A stretch of DNA of 64,000 nucleotides from Ramazzottius varieornatus (Eukaryota; Tardigrada; Eutardigrada; Parachela; Ramazzottiidae). Positions 46,794 to 61,000 of the stretch are shown here, in pieces. Both the position numbers and the translations under genes were made by a program. Numbering within the stretch: the stretch's first letter is position 1; every line of letters starts with the position of its first letter. The notes beneath the pieces were generated by a model. The model made no database searches, was not told the DNA's origin, and saw nothing but the letters and a program-made list of their open reading frames with translations. The stretch spans positions 1,415,249 to 1,479,248 of the forward strand of contig BDGG01000005.1 of NCBI GenBank assembly GCA_001949185.1. Reading direction: 5' to 3'.

Positions 46794-49700
46794 TCAAATT
46801 TTACGAGCTCCGAGAAGGGACTTCTCGGCTGCATCGATGCGATCTACAAGAAACTCTTTAGTAAACTTGGCAAACTTTCCAGTCAAAACCTTTGAAGAGT
46901 TTCTCATCAGGAAATGTCGAACAAAAAGCCGAACACTTTCTCTAAACGTCTTGTATTTCTTTTCAGACAGCGCTGCAAATATCCGCCTCACATCTTCCTC
47001 AGACGGTGACAGAAGTAGCTCGGAAAGAACAGCGCGCAGGAATGTCAACAGGGCCGCATTCATATCGGCAAAGTTGATCTTCTTCAAGACTGTAATAGGT
47101 AGGGCGTCGTTGTGCAGCAATCCATGAGAGACCATTTCAGCCAGGTTCGCCGCTTCTGTTGGTGAGAGAGTGGACAGGTCGCGGATCTTGTCCCAGACAG
47201 TAAATAGAAACTGCCTCTGAAGATGAAGAGCATTCGTGAAGAGCATGACGTAAGCCAAGTTAGGCAACATGATACTAGTTTCCTTTTGAATGGTGAATTC
47301 AATGTTGTGAGTTGTTCATACCTGATAAGTTCGGTGTACGGCAGCGAACTTTTCCAGCACGAAGGAGTAAAACGGATTGAATTTCTTCTCGTGAAGCCCA
47401 CAATGAAGTAACACGTGAATGATTTCCGCTTCTTGGGCGTTCTTGAGTCCTAACTTTGTCACACGCTCGAATGCGTCATTATAATCCTGGAATTTCGAGA
47501 AGAGCATCACGTTAAGACGGTATCGGTCGATGCATGAACCGGGAGCTCGGTATACAAAGTCGATAAGATCGTTTCAGCAAGTGGCGCACGTTGTTACTGT
47601 TATTGCCTGTCAACTTGCGCCATTTAAAAAGGATCCTGCTGAGTTTGCCGAGCTCCGAACATTTTTGCAAAGTCAAATTTTCTTGATTTCATTTTATTAA
47701 TCTTATTTTTTGCTTCGCGAATCTATCCCAATAATGATTCCAAGTTACCTCAGCGCTCATAATGGAGCAAAATATGGCTTTGCGGACATCCGTGTTCATC
47801 CGTTGCTGGGTGGCCAATCTCAGCAGTTTCTCGCTGAACTTCGCGCTCAAGGAGCCTTCCTGCCCCACTCGTGACTTCCGGTCCGCCTCCACTCTGTTGT
47901 CCACCGGATCGCCCTGGCCAGGTTTGTTCCACGCAGCACCCACGACCCACCACCTGCCCTTCTCACTAGCGTTTCTAAGGTCGGTCAGCGGGACCTTGAG
48001 TTGCGCCTCCATGACATGGCCTTTGTGGATCAATGCTCGGAAGACCTTGAGAAGGTGCTCCAGCTCTGCTGGGTCGTAGTTGGGAATCTTGCGCATATTG
48101 TTATTCTTGATGGCGCTAATGGTGTCCAACATGAACACCACACGAGAACCCATCTCTTTTCTAGAAACAATGTTCAGTTCAACAAAGAGACTGAGCAAGA
48201 GCTCGGCAATCAAACCCGACCAGATCGTTTTCGCAAGTGTCGCACCCTTCCGGCTTATATACTGAACACGTGCGCCACTTGAGACAACGATCCGGTCGAG
48301 CTTGTCTGAAACTCTGAACCAACCAAGTTCAGATCAAAAATTGAACGTGAAATAAAACAGATCTATCATGGATTCAAATCACATTAGAACTATATCATAA
48401 TGTATCAGTGAAAGTTGGATTTTGATCAAGGCTTACGCTTCATCGTTTCGTTTCTCGCCAATTTTCGACTGGATAGTGGCTACCAATTCTTTCAGTGCGA
48501 CTGGGTCGTCCTTTCTCAACGAAAATCCAACTTCTAAACAAGCAACATATTGATAAGCACCACTCTTTCAAGTTGTTCGGCACCATGCTCTATCAGTCTA
48601 CGTGCAACTACCTTACCTCGTAAGATCGAGAGAGTCAAGTTAATGTCCTTTTCTCGGAATCGATCCGCAAATTCCCCTAGGAGATCCAAGACCATCGAAG
48701 CATCGATGATCTTAAAGTTATATGCATGGCACCATAGAAGCACGATGTTGTCTATACGCCTATCCTCATCGTGAAGCGTCTCTTTGGCTCTCAGTGTGTC
48801 GTACGAATTGAGAAGCTTCTGAATGTAAAACGCACCTGTGAATACAAGGCCACGGTTAAGAACGTCTACAAGGCTTAAGTAGTCCAAAGCTTTGCTTGGT
48901 CGATTGACATCATAAACATCATCCTACCGATTTCCACTCCGACATTCTGATACAAGAGCGCCATGAACATGCCGTACTCGAATGCCAGCTTCTTCGGCAT
49001 CAACGAAGGCGAAATGCAGCTCTCGAATATCAAACTGGTCAGTGTTTCATTCATTCCTGTAAACAGAAGTATATTAATTAATCCTGAAAGATTTTCTTTG
49101 TGATTCTCTATGCCAAAATAATGCTTACTTACCAAATCGACTGTGGGAAGAAAACATTTGTTCCACTTGCTTGACGATCCCGGCCATATTGGCCTCGGTA
49201 AGTCGATTTAGCAGACCTTTCAGCTGTCTTTTCAACTGTACCATTGACTGATCTGCTACTCCATCGGTGGCTTGCCGAGCTGGAGGAATGTATCTCCCAG
49301 TCACTTCCGGCTCAACAATGTTACCTTCTATGTCACGCATCCTGCCGTAGATGTCTTCTCGAAGACTACCGGACTCTTCGGGTTCACTCTGTAGGCCGTC
49401 TTCTCCATCCATTTCGTCTTCTTCTGGCTGGTCCTCGTCATCCTTGTCTTCATTCGGCACCTCATCGAAACCTTCTTCTGCTTCGTCCTGTTCCATTTCG
49501 TCTCCTTCCGAGCCGAACTCTCCTTCGGCATCCTCGAGTTCCTCTTCCATTCGTCCATCTTCATCGCGGGTTCCTTTCTTACCCCAGTTGTCCTCCGAGT
49601 TGACATTCAAAGCGCCCGCAGCGGAATCAGTCATCAATTCGAGCAGGTCTAGAATGTAACAAGTAATATTGTCTGTCATTCACGGAAATATGGGACAACG

Positions 49701-50458
49701 ATCACATGCGCTGAGTACGCAAGTCGTCGTTGTTCCTGCCATCGGAGTGTGAACTTACATCCGAGACCATCGTCTGTAAACGACGCAGGAACGGCTGTTT
49801 TGTTCTTCCTCTTGTTTAGACGAAGTTTCTTTTCGAGCTTCTTGATCAGACGATCTTCCTCCTCGTTCTCGGCCTGAAGACGCTGAATATTTTGCTGGCG
49901 CTGTAAACACAGAGCAGCTATGAATATCAATCCTTGAGCCAGCTCTCCTAAATCAAGAACCCAGCACCGTCGACGGCGACGACTTGGAGTGGTCCAGGCG
50001 GAAACGAAGGAAAAAACTGGGACAAAACGAACCTTTTTTTCCTTCAGTTGTTCAACCTTCTTTTGTGCTCTTGCTTCTCGTTCGAGATCTTTCTTCTTCC
50101 TCACGGCTCTACTCTCCTCAATTTCTTTGCCATCTTCTCCAGTACTGCGTTTTCGTTTCGCGGAATCCGTCTTCGGTTGAGCCGTCAATCCTTCCACCTG
50201 GATAATGGGTTCAGTTCGTTGTAAGAACTTACAACAAGAGATTGTCAACTGGTCACCAGAACTTCAACGGCCAACACTCACCGTTTTATGGGTGTACCAG
50301 GCTACCTTCTTCACTTTCTTCAGCTGTCTGTTCTTTTTCCGCTGTTCCTTTCTCGTCCTCGCCGGTTTCAATAAAGATGCCGCGGATGCTTTGGAAGACG
50401 TCTTCGGCTGTCCAGGCGCAACTTTTGAAGCCGTCTTGGTAGATGCCCTGTACCCCAT
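46794..50458 (-). CDS. NOM1: Nucleolar MIF4G domain protein 1 (NOM1/Sgd1 family)
   Basis: Ten exons join in phase: 50458-50282, 50197-50033, 49900-49759, 49648-49133, 49056-48928, 48835-48617, 48533-48437, 48160-47749, 47486-47322 and 47216-46794, giving 814 residues (human protein 860). The N-terminus is basic (RKEQRKKNRQLKKVKKVAWY); NEEEDRLIKKLEKKLRLNKR and a long Glu/Asp-rich stretch (exon 4) follow. The MIF4G domain starts with VQLKRQLKGLLNRLTEANMA and includes MNETLTSLIFESCI and VGFSLRKDDPVALKEL. FMLDTISAIKNNNMRKIPNY and GRWWVVGAAW are family hallmarks. The MA3 domain begins SAEDYNDAFERVTKLGLK. Family members act in the nucleolus in 18S rRNA maturation and bind an eIF4A-type helicase. 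The start is the first in-frame ATG after an in-frame stop. The gene is divergent from WDR13. Two introns contain small MITEs. Confidence 0.97.
47549..47656. mobile_element. Small MITE in NOM1 intron 8
   Basis: Inverted ends near GGGAGCTCGGTA and GCCGAGCTCC, with internal GCAAGTGGCGCAC and its partner AACTTGCGCCATTT. Related to the insert in intron 7. Confidence 0.65.
48217..48297. mobile_element. Small MITE in NOM1 intron 7
   Basis: GACCAGATCGTTTTCGCAAG followed by TGTCGCAC is mirrored by GTGCGCCACTTGAGACAACG followed by ATCCGGTC. It is close to the branch/acceptor side of the intron, yet the acceptor at 48161 stays intact. Confidence 0.65.
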
Positions 50459-50609
50459 CCTGAGCTTCAGCAAATCGCGACTTTCTTCCAACAAGCTCTG
50501 GATGAGCTATGCTGGTCTCGGGTTTCGGAGAGGGACGGTAGTTCGAGGAAGAAAACAAAATTCGAGATTCCAGAAGGAAGACCCACTGATTGGCACTGAA
50601 AAGTGATTA

Positions 50610-50777
50610 TAGAGATTGCGAGCGAAAGCGCACGAGCACAACTCGACACGCACAGGAACATCGTGGCGTCATATCTAAACATCGTGCAGCTCTTTTAACA
50701 CAGAGCCTATGAGGCGAACTTGTTCCTGTGATCGTGCGTATCGAATTGTGCTAGTGCGGATCACTTCGCAATCCGTA
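50610..50777. mobile_element. MITE family M, copy 3 of 3, between NOM1 and WDR13
   Basis: Starts TAGAGATTGCGAGCGAAAGC and ends CGCAATCCGTA, with GCACAGGAACATCGTGGCGT inside. It sits about 150 bp upstream of the NOM1 start in the divergent intergenic region. Confidence 0.88.
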
Positions 50778-53176
<2,399 letters not shown>

Positions 53177-53502
53177 AATTCCTCTTCGCACTGTACATAA
53201 ATCCTTTAGTTTGTTAACTCATGTAAAACTCTAGCTGTTTTGGATTCGGCGTTTGCGCTGATCGTCTATGATTTGGAGAGTTCTATCAAACTGTTTCAGA
53301 GAGTTTCCACAAGTTCACCATTCGCGAAGTACTGGGCAGTAATCGGATGAGCCATTCGCAGCGTCATCTACAGTAAAGCAGCTTGACGTGCTCGGGTTTA
53401 TCGCTCTGACGACTCCGAAATCCCATGACAGCGCGATAATAATTAAGATGTTGTCAAAAGATATGCGTAGAAAACTGGTAAGAACGCATCTGAGGCGCTA
53501 GT
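53177..53502. other. Convergent 3' region between WDR13 and the BTB-BACK gene
   Basis: Short AT-balanced spacer holding both 3' untranslated regions. No separate feature seen. Confidence 0.5.
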
Positions 53503-56091
53503 TTAGAGGATGTTGCCAGTGTCGCTGGCTTTCTGATGTTCGAGTTTGGCTTCTGCCGGTGGACCAGGCCAGGGCCATCGGGCATGTCGGGGCTCCATGA
53601 AGGGAATGAGTCTTTGCAGATCTCTCGTTCTCAGCATCTCTATCGTGTGCTGACTACGTCCTTCGGTCGAGATACCCATCATTTCGAACAACTTCCTCAG
53701 TCTCTCTTCTTCGTCCCTCACCGTTTCTTCCTGCCTGTGCTTGGCCGCTTTTGCCTTCTCGATAGCCTCGAACCACTCCTTGGCTTCCCTTTCTTCTCTC
53801 TGGGTTTCATGTACGATAGCCTCTTGAATGAAGGGCTCACACATTCTGAGAAAGTTCCTGGCTTCAGGGACGTCAGCGTAGAGAAGGCGTGGATCCCAGT
53901 GAGAAAGGGTCTCAACTACTCGCTCAGCCGGGATAGTGGAGGCTATGGGCGAGTTGAAGCCTTGCTTAACGTAGTCTTGGATGAGAAGGTGGATTGTGAG
54001 AAGGAGCTGCATCTCGGAGAACGGGAAGATTTCGAACTGGGCGTTCAGGGCGAGGCAGTCGTAAATCTCTTCGGTAGTCATGCGGAAGAACCTGATACAG
54101 TTGAGAAGACGGCTGGCTTGATTGATGTTGGCTTTGTTGTTAGCCGACAGCCAGTTCAGTACAACCAGGAAAACGTCCAGTTCACTCTACAAAGTGAACG
54201 GCAATAAATCAGTGATCGAAATCGAAACGTATCTTCGACAAAAAACGTTTCATACTTATTTCCGAATACAGTGAAACACAGAAATAAGTTGTTCTTACCT
54301 TTACTCTGAGCTGGTCGGATTTGATATAAATTTCGAGCGAGTCGACGGACCATGATGAGAAATGGTCGCCATCTTGGTAGTAATAGAAATTACTGGTCAG
54401 ACTAAGAAAAAACGGGAACAATCCATCACGTCGAAAAATAGTTTCAGAACAATTTCGCGAAGAAGAGAAAGGACTTACTAATCGAATGCGGCAATGTGGA
54501 GCCAGTACAGTCCGGCGGAAGGTGTGAAGGACATGGCGAGAAGCGGGTCTATGCCAACGATGTTATCCCGGATGATCTGTTCCATAACTTGATGTAGCTT
54601 ATACAAGCCCACATCCAGAGCTATCAGGCTCATGGCGCCCAAGTTAGCCGTCCTGAAGTCCTCTTTCTTGACATGGTTGTAGAGGAAACATAGAAAGAAG
54701 TCAACGTCTCTGATGAAGTGCCGTCGGAGGTCAACGACTGATTGAAGCTCGAAGAAGGGACCATCCTTCGTTGAAGTGCCTTCGACACTATCGGATGACG
54801 GACTGGGTTTGATGAGGGGGAAGTTATTTGCTCGGTACTTGTCATAGAGTTCTGCGTTCGGATACTTCTCTGAAGGTTCCAGCCATGGAATCATCACGTC
54901 ACGGTGAGCTTTTCGATCTCCAGAACCAGTCTTGAAAATTACCAGGTCGATCATGTCGGCTTCACCCGTTGACTTGTGAAGATGGCTTCTCAGACCGTGA
55001 AACGTCTTCCTCACTGCAACAAAAGCAAACCAGAACTTGTGGTGACGAATTTCGACAGACGGACTATGCCCATGTGACAGCCACCTGCGTACACGGTTGA
55101 CATGCACGATCATAACGGATCAACGTATGCAGGTGAGTGATGGAAGCAAATCTTACTGAATTTAGACATTTCCAACATGGCTGACTATCTTACTGTTGTA
55201 GGCCTGCTTTCTCCGGACGGTTAGGAAGTATCTCGAGATATTCGGAGAAGCCGTCGAAGGTTCATATTTCAAATCCAGTGCGCAAGTAAGGTTGTGGAAT
55301 ATCTGCAGGTTATTATCCTCATGAAGGTACGCTTGCTTCTCATCGTCGAACCTGTACTCCTTCGGGACGATATTATCATGGCTCTTCTCGACTGTCGCGT
55401 ACGTCGATGCCCCGAGGTACGACGTGGATCTCTGAGGTCTCGGTTCTCTTGACGAGACATTTCGTGGTGGGAAAGGCAAGTCCGGTGCTGGGTCTTCCGG
55501 GTCCAGAGCGACGCTCAGCTCGGGTGTAGGTGGTCGATGTGCAGCAATCTCCGACTGTTCGTCTTCCGATCGAGGTGCCTTCCGAGTTCGGCGGTTATCA
55601 TGTGGAGAAGCAATGGTGTTGATCGTGGTGTTGGTGACGGTCGAGCTGTAGCATGTCTCGTTGGATGGGGACGGAGTGACGAGGACGCCATTTTGTTGAG
55701 CGAAGTTTTCGCCATCCGGACTGTCTTGTGCTTCGAGCGTACTGAAAGGAGACAGCAGCTTTGTTTCTAATAAAGCAGACAAAAGGTCTTTTTGCAGAGG
55801 GCTGCTGTAGGAAAAAAAAGAATGCTCTCAAGCTCAGCCTCAGAAAGAGATTTATTTTAGCCGTAAAGCTGTCTGCACGGTAAACTTACTCTGCAACAGT
55901 GATCTTGCGCGATCAGAAAAGAACCATCCGCCATTTCCGCCTAAGATGGCCGGGTTGATATCAATGGGCTGGACGGAGCCGTTCTGGAGGTTTGTGCTGG
56001 ATGTAAAGCATGTTCGGGTAGGACCATTGGAAAGTAAGGGGGAATCACTGGGTGCGGAAGCCTGAATATTCCTATGCCCAGCGTGATGCAT
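53503..56091 (-). CDS. BTB-BACK domain protein with long N-terminal and charged C-terminal extensions
   Basis: Five exons join in phase: 56091-55890, 55766-55194, 55013-54479, 54401-54299 and 54186-53503, giving about 698 residues. The first ~260 residues are low-complexity (Pro/Ser/Asp-rich). The BTB domain is recognisable around 278-405: EADMIDLVIFKTGSGDRKAH then RDVM, with later DVDFFLCFLYNHV and ALDVGLYKLHQVMEQII. The BACK domain follows: NFYYYQDGDHFSSWSVDSLE, SDQLRVKSELDVFLVVLNWL, LLNCIRFFRMTTEEI. No Kelch repeats follow. The C-terminus is instead a charged helix (REEREAKEWFEAIEKAKAAK). Such proteins often serve as Cullin-3 substrate adaptors; that is family knowledge, not shown here. 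The Met at 56091 is the start I favour, but an upstream exon cannot be excluded. It follows DIM1 on the same strand. I do not recognise a named orthologue. Confidence 0.82.
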
Positions 56092-56665
56092 GGCAAAGAT
56101 GACTTCCGCCAGACAAAATGGGAGTTTTCGATTAGCGATGAATACCCAACATGAATTCAGAATTTCAAGCGAATACACTACGTTAGTGACCTCCAAAACA
56201 CAACCGCTGAGCACAGCCAGCTGAAATAAACCGGGATCTCTTAACTCCATCGCAACACGGAAACGTCCTGGACCTGGACAAAACTACACAAGTGGCTTAG
56301 CCAGTAATTTTCCAAATTTACGTTCAAAATAAATGTTGAGAGGCTCAGGACAAATTCTTCTCTCGGCAAAGAACCCTGTGAGCCATAAAATCGCATAAGG
56401 AAAGAAAGTACACCTAAAATAATGTATAAATAATAATCACGCCTCAATATCGACGCTGATGCCACAAACAGCCAGTGTAAACAGCGCGACGAACTGTAAC
56501 GCTATGCGCCACTCTGAAAAAGTGAACATTACGTCGAACCTCCGGAGTGACACGGTTCGCTTTAACAACATATCCGCAGGAACATTCCACAGAACAGTGA
56601 GAAAGTTCTAAGAATATCTTGCGTTGGCGCTGCATCGAGACGGGTGAGAATGCTGTGGAAACGTC
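56092..56665. other. Intergenic region between DIM1 and the BTB-BACK gene
   Basis: Presumed promoter and 5' untranslated region of the BTB-BACK gene and 3' end of DIM1. Frames here (for example 56241-56465, reverse) show no conserved domain. Confidence 0.45.
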
Positions 56666-57182
56666 TCAGTATCGGTACTTGGTGGAGTAGTCCTTGGGTG
56701 AAATGACCAGACCTCTTCCCTTTCGAGCGCCTCGGTAAACGGTCTCCAGGATGTCGATCACTTCTTGCTTGTCTTCTATGGCCCAGTTAATCTTGTTGTT
56801 GTTACCCGTTCCCAAATCGATCATGATGTGCTTGTTACGGAAGAAGAACATGCAGGTACAGGGATCGTACAGTTCGTACATCTTGTTGAAGTCAGGCACT
56901 TCCGAGATGTCTACCAGGTAAACCACAGCGAAGTTCTTTACCTTTTCGGCGATGGCGAACAAAGTCTACAATCAAAACGTTACTTTCACCCACCGACAAA
57001 ACTCGGGATAACCCACGACCCCAGGGTTTCAAACGGGAGCAACTCTAACTTACCTCGTCCATCTTCATGCAGGTTGGGTCCCAATCGTGTCCGAAGCGGA
57101 TAACAACCACACGATCCTCCTCTGACAGAATGGACTGGTCTACCTGCCAGCCATTGTGGAGATGCGGTAGCATATAGGACAT
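56666..57182 (-). CDS. TXNL4A: U5 snRNP thioredoxin-like protein DIM1 (15 kDa)
   Basis: Two exons join in phase 0 (57182-57054 and 56965-56666), giving 142 residues, exactly the usual length. The protein starts MSYMLPHLHNGWQVDQSIL, contains VVIRFGHDWDPTCMKMDE and continues AEKVKNFAVVYLVDISEVPD, YDPCTCMFFFRNKHIMIDLG, and NNKINWAIEDKQEVIDILET, ending DYSTKYRY. The thioredoxin fold lacks a redox CxxC, as is normal for the family. It is a core component of the U5 and tri-snRNP particles and is essential for pre-mRNA splicing. One short intron (88 bp). Divergent from the Ig-domain gene. Confidence 0.98.
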
Positions 57183-58030
57183 GGTGACAGCTTTGTTTCA
57201 CCTTCGGGAAAGATCTTGAGAAAAGATGGGAACTAGTTTTTCCACAACTTTCCACTGTTTTCCTTCGAGGGTCGATAATCAACAATCAATTCACCCAGTT
57301 GATTGTCGATAGAAATGGCCAGCTGCAGTTTCGCCGGTTACGTCATCGTATGGTAATAGAGCCGCCGTACGTACAGCCCGTACTGGCAAAGGGCCAGAAC
57401 GGCGAAAGCCTGGGAAAATGTATGAGGGGCGGTCCAGCCGGTTACATCAGATAAATCCAGACTACTGGATTGGTCGACGGAGGACAAAAGGATCCTAAGC
57501 GAGCCGGACCTTTTACGCAGCTGGGAACGAGGGCACGCAGCCACCCAGCGTAAATCAGGACCGGATCGGGTCAGAAGGAGCGGGCGGATCTGCTCTCTTT
57601 TGCATTTGTCCACCTTCCGTGATTTTCGCAGCGTTCGGAACTTTTTCCATGAAAACGTGTTGACAGCTTGCAGGAATCCTTCGCGTCAGGATCTTCTCAA
57701 CGTCCACTCGCACCTTCGTACGACTTTCTTCCCCGATTTTCCAAGTTGCGACTCTGGTGCTTTGAAGCGCCTTTCCATCTCCTTTTTTCCAGATAGTGTA
57801 GCGAAACGAAAAGACAGCCCATCAAGCCGAACACCAAACAAGACGCGTGGAATTCTTCCGAAGAGCGGATCGGAGCTACTTAGGTGAGGCATTTTCACTC
57901 ATGAATTTTCTGCTTTGGAAAATGTGTGGTCCTCCCATCGTATACTTACATCAGGAGAAAGACATCATGTTTTACTTCATGGTCTGTTTTTGGTGTTTGC
58001 AGATTTTTTCTTGATTTTCCCAGCGACAAC
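57183..58030. other. Divergent intergenic region between DIM1 and the Ig-domain gene
   Basis: Probably holds both promoters. An acceptor-like TTTTCTTGATTTTCCCAG ends at about 58022, just before the Ig gene's ATG, suggesting a 5' untranslated intron. A 95-codon plus-strand frame at 57600-57887 has no recognised domain. Confidence 0.5.
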
Positions 58031-61000
58031 ATGGACTCCGTCAAGCAACTCACCATCGCCTCCTTTATCATCATCGTCGTAACAGGTGGGACACTCTTCC
58101 GTATTTTCTGCCAGTTTTGTAGATAGCGAGGTAATCTAGCTTTTGAGGTTGAATTTTGGGCAGTTGAAATCAAGGAGAATGGCAGTCCAAATTTCAAAAG
58201 TGGACTATTCGTCAGATGTCTCGTCGTGTTCATCCTTTAGATAGTCCCAGAAACGTAATTGTTGAAAATTGTTCTGAACATCTAAAGGGCGGGAAGAGTT
58301 TCATCCAGGTTTCAACATGAGCTGCAGTGGTAGTAGATCGTTCATTGTTGAGGTGTCAAAGTGAGGGATCAATTTTTGAATGTTGAATGATATCCATCCA
58401 GCTTTTGTAGAAGTGAGAGTCTGACTTGTGCGACTAATTGGTTCAGGTCAGAACCGTGGGTCTGCTTGGTTTGAGGTCTCACAGAGATGCACGCAGAGTT
58501 TATTCCGTTTAAATATTGCGTAGAAGAGTTACAAGTAGATGATGCGAAGAGGATGGATGCTGGTCAAGCTCGGAGCTTGCTTGCCTTGACGAGAGCATAC
58601 AGGAGGATTATGATTGGCTTTTGTTAATGCCGTTGATAGATGTACTCTTGTCAAAGGCCAATGAATACATTTACCTTCTCGAGCTAGCTGCTTATTCTCA
58701 AGAGACTTATAGGCTTGTCAAACTGACCATGGTCCACTCTCGTTTCGGTCATTTGATCTCAAGCAGATGTCGCCAATCAATTGGTAGCTCGGAACTTCAG
58801 TCAGGGATATCAGCAGGCCGTAGTGCGCAACTTTGTGACGTCACAATGGAAGCTTTGAGGTTCAAACCAAGCAGTTCCAACAGGGGGGCGGTGCTTCGCT
58901 CGTGATGTATTCTATTGGTAGAGCTTGGATTTTGTCCCTAACGCCCGAGCAGATATGGTCAAGTTTTGGTTGCAGTGAGTCAGGTATTGTCCCGCACCCA
59001 CGTTTAGTTACTGGTGTGGATTCCTAATTCCATTCCTTCCCGAATTCCGTTCCATTCCTGGATTTCCAAGGCATGGCCATTTGGAACGGTGGAAGTCCTA
59101 TTTGGAAAGCAGGGATAAACTGAAACCGTTCGCAAAATATGGTTCTGGAATTCCGGGTTCGCTTGGAATTCTAGAAAAGGAATATTAGGAATTCCTTTCC
59201 TATTTTCCATACCGGGAGCCTCTGGTCAGTAATCCACACCCTGACGTTTTGCTGAATGTCCACAGAGGAAACTTATTAGTTCAATAAGGGTTGGAATTTT
59301 GTCGCTGCTTCGAGGCGAGATTGTTTCCACGAGGCGCTATCAGCAGTTTGTGTTTTGCTAAACGCCAGACGTTCTTGCGCATCTGGCGCTTTGCATAGTT
59401 GTGCATCACAACAGACGTAATCAGAATCACCCAGGAATTTGATAAGGATGTGATGAATAGCTTTGTTGACACAGACCCGCACGGTTTTTTTTCTGAGGCT
59501 TTCTGGTTGAACCGAAGGAGTGATGTGAGGATAATGGCGTGTCACCACAGAAAAACAGACTTACCCAGATAGACCTGACAGCGATGATATTCTTTGAGGT
59601 GCTCGTCGTCAGAGTCACACGCTACACTTTGGTAGGAAACATCAGGCAAAACTTCTTCTTAATTTGAAATCTCGTGCTTTGAGTCCTGGAAGAGTCAAAC
59701 TGATGGAGAATAGGTTAGAGTAAAGAGGTATGGCCGCAAGATGGCTCGAACTCAAATTGGGCAAGTAATAACACTGAGCCTGTGCTGTTGAGTGGGGGTG
59801 TCATAATGGGTGAATGCTAAGTGCAGGTTATTATGTGACGCATGTGTCGAGGTCCGTGACGTCGTGGGCTTCTGATTGCGATAACTTTATACCGATATTC
59901 TCGTTACTCCTTTATTTCAGACAAGTCTACCCTTGTAGACTCATCAGAGGAAATTCGATTGCGATCTAATATTGGATGATATTGTCTCTCCTGATACTAA
60001 TCAGAATGTTTTTCGTTTCGCAGTGCTCGTTGTCCGAGGAGCTCAGCTGACCCCAACACAAGTCGTTCAAGTTATCGACGTCCCTGCTACTGCTCATCAT
60101 CAGCGGGACTGGGAACGTGTTGCGCTGGGGGAGGAGGTCCGTTCCTCATGCCTCCAGGTCAGTCAGACTTGGATGCGAAATGGCGCTAAGGTGGCGGAGA
60201 AAGGTGACGTTTCTCAAACGGGTACGGCGCTCATCATCAAGAACTTTAGCGAAGCTTATGCCGGCCGTTACGACTGCGTCGAACCGGATGGAGTGATCGG
60301 CAAGAGCTACACCTTCTATCGTAAGTAACAGAGTTTCAATGCGTCAGTTCAATTTTCAGCGCTAAATATTGTTGCTGTCCGAGCTAGATCTTGATTGCGT
60401 TCTCTTTTGCTGCAGAAAATGTGAGCATCTCTGACGATACTCCGGCAGAAGTAGAACTTACCGAGGGCATGATTGGTGGTATCGCCTGTCAGATACTGGG
60501 AGGAGGGAACCTTTCCAAGACTCTGTACCGTGTGGAGAACTCCAGCTCGCGTCCAGGTAACATTCTTTTCTGTCCGTCAACCTCATCAACTTCCGCCCAG
60601 TTTAATATTTCGTAGTTTTATTCACCGTCTAAGGCATACCCTTTGCTTTTAGTCGACTTCGTCAATGGGAACTTTGAATGGACACGGAAAGTGGAGAAGG
60701 GCGACGCCGGACTGTACGTCTGCAGCGGAACTCAGACCATCGAAGGGGACAGTAAGACGGTCAACAAGACTATCGTTGTCCGTGTCACATGTGAGTTTCT
60801 CCTGAAGTTTCCTCTCCAAGCTTTGATCTGGTCTGATCATTAGCTTGAGCGAAGACTCCAGACTAATATGCCCGTTTTTGTGTCTTTCGCAGTCGCACCG
60901 GAAATCCTCCCCGTTGACGTCCTAGTCTCTGGCGACTATCCCGACCGCAGCATTACCCTGTCCTGTCCAGTTGTGGCCGTACCTGCTGCATCGCTGAGAT

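Noticed and set aside
47689-48213. Separate gene starting at the Met at 48213
   Set aside because: The first ~17 codons are intron; the acceptor at 48161 joins the rest in phase to the preceding NOM1 exon.
49351-49659. Ser-rich plus-strand frame
   Set aside because: Antisense of the Glu/Asp-rich stretch of NOM1.
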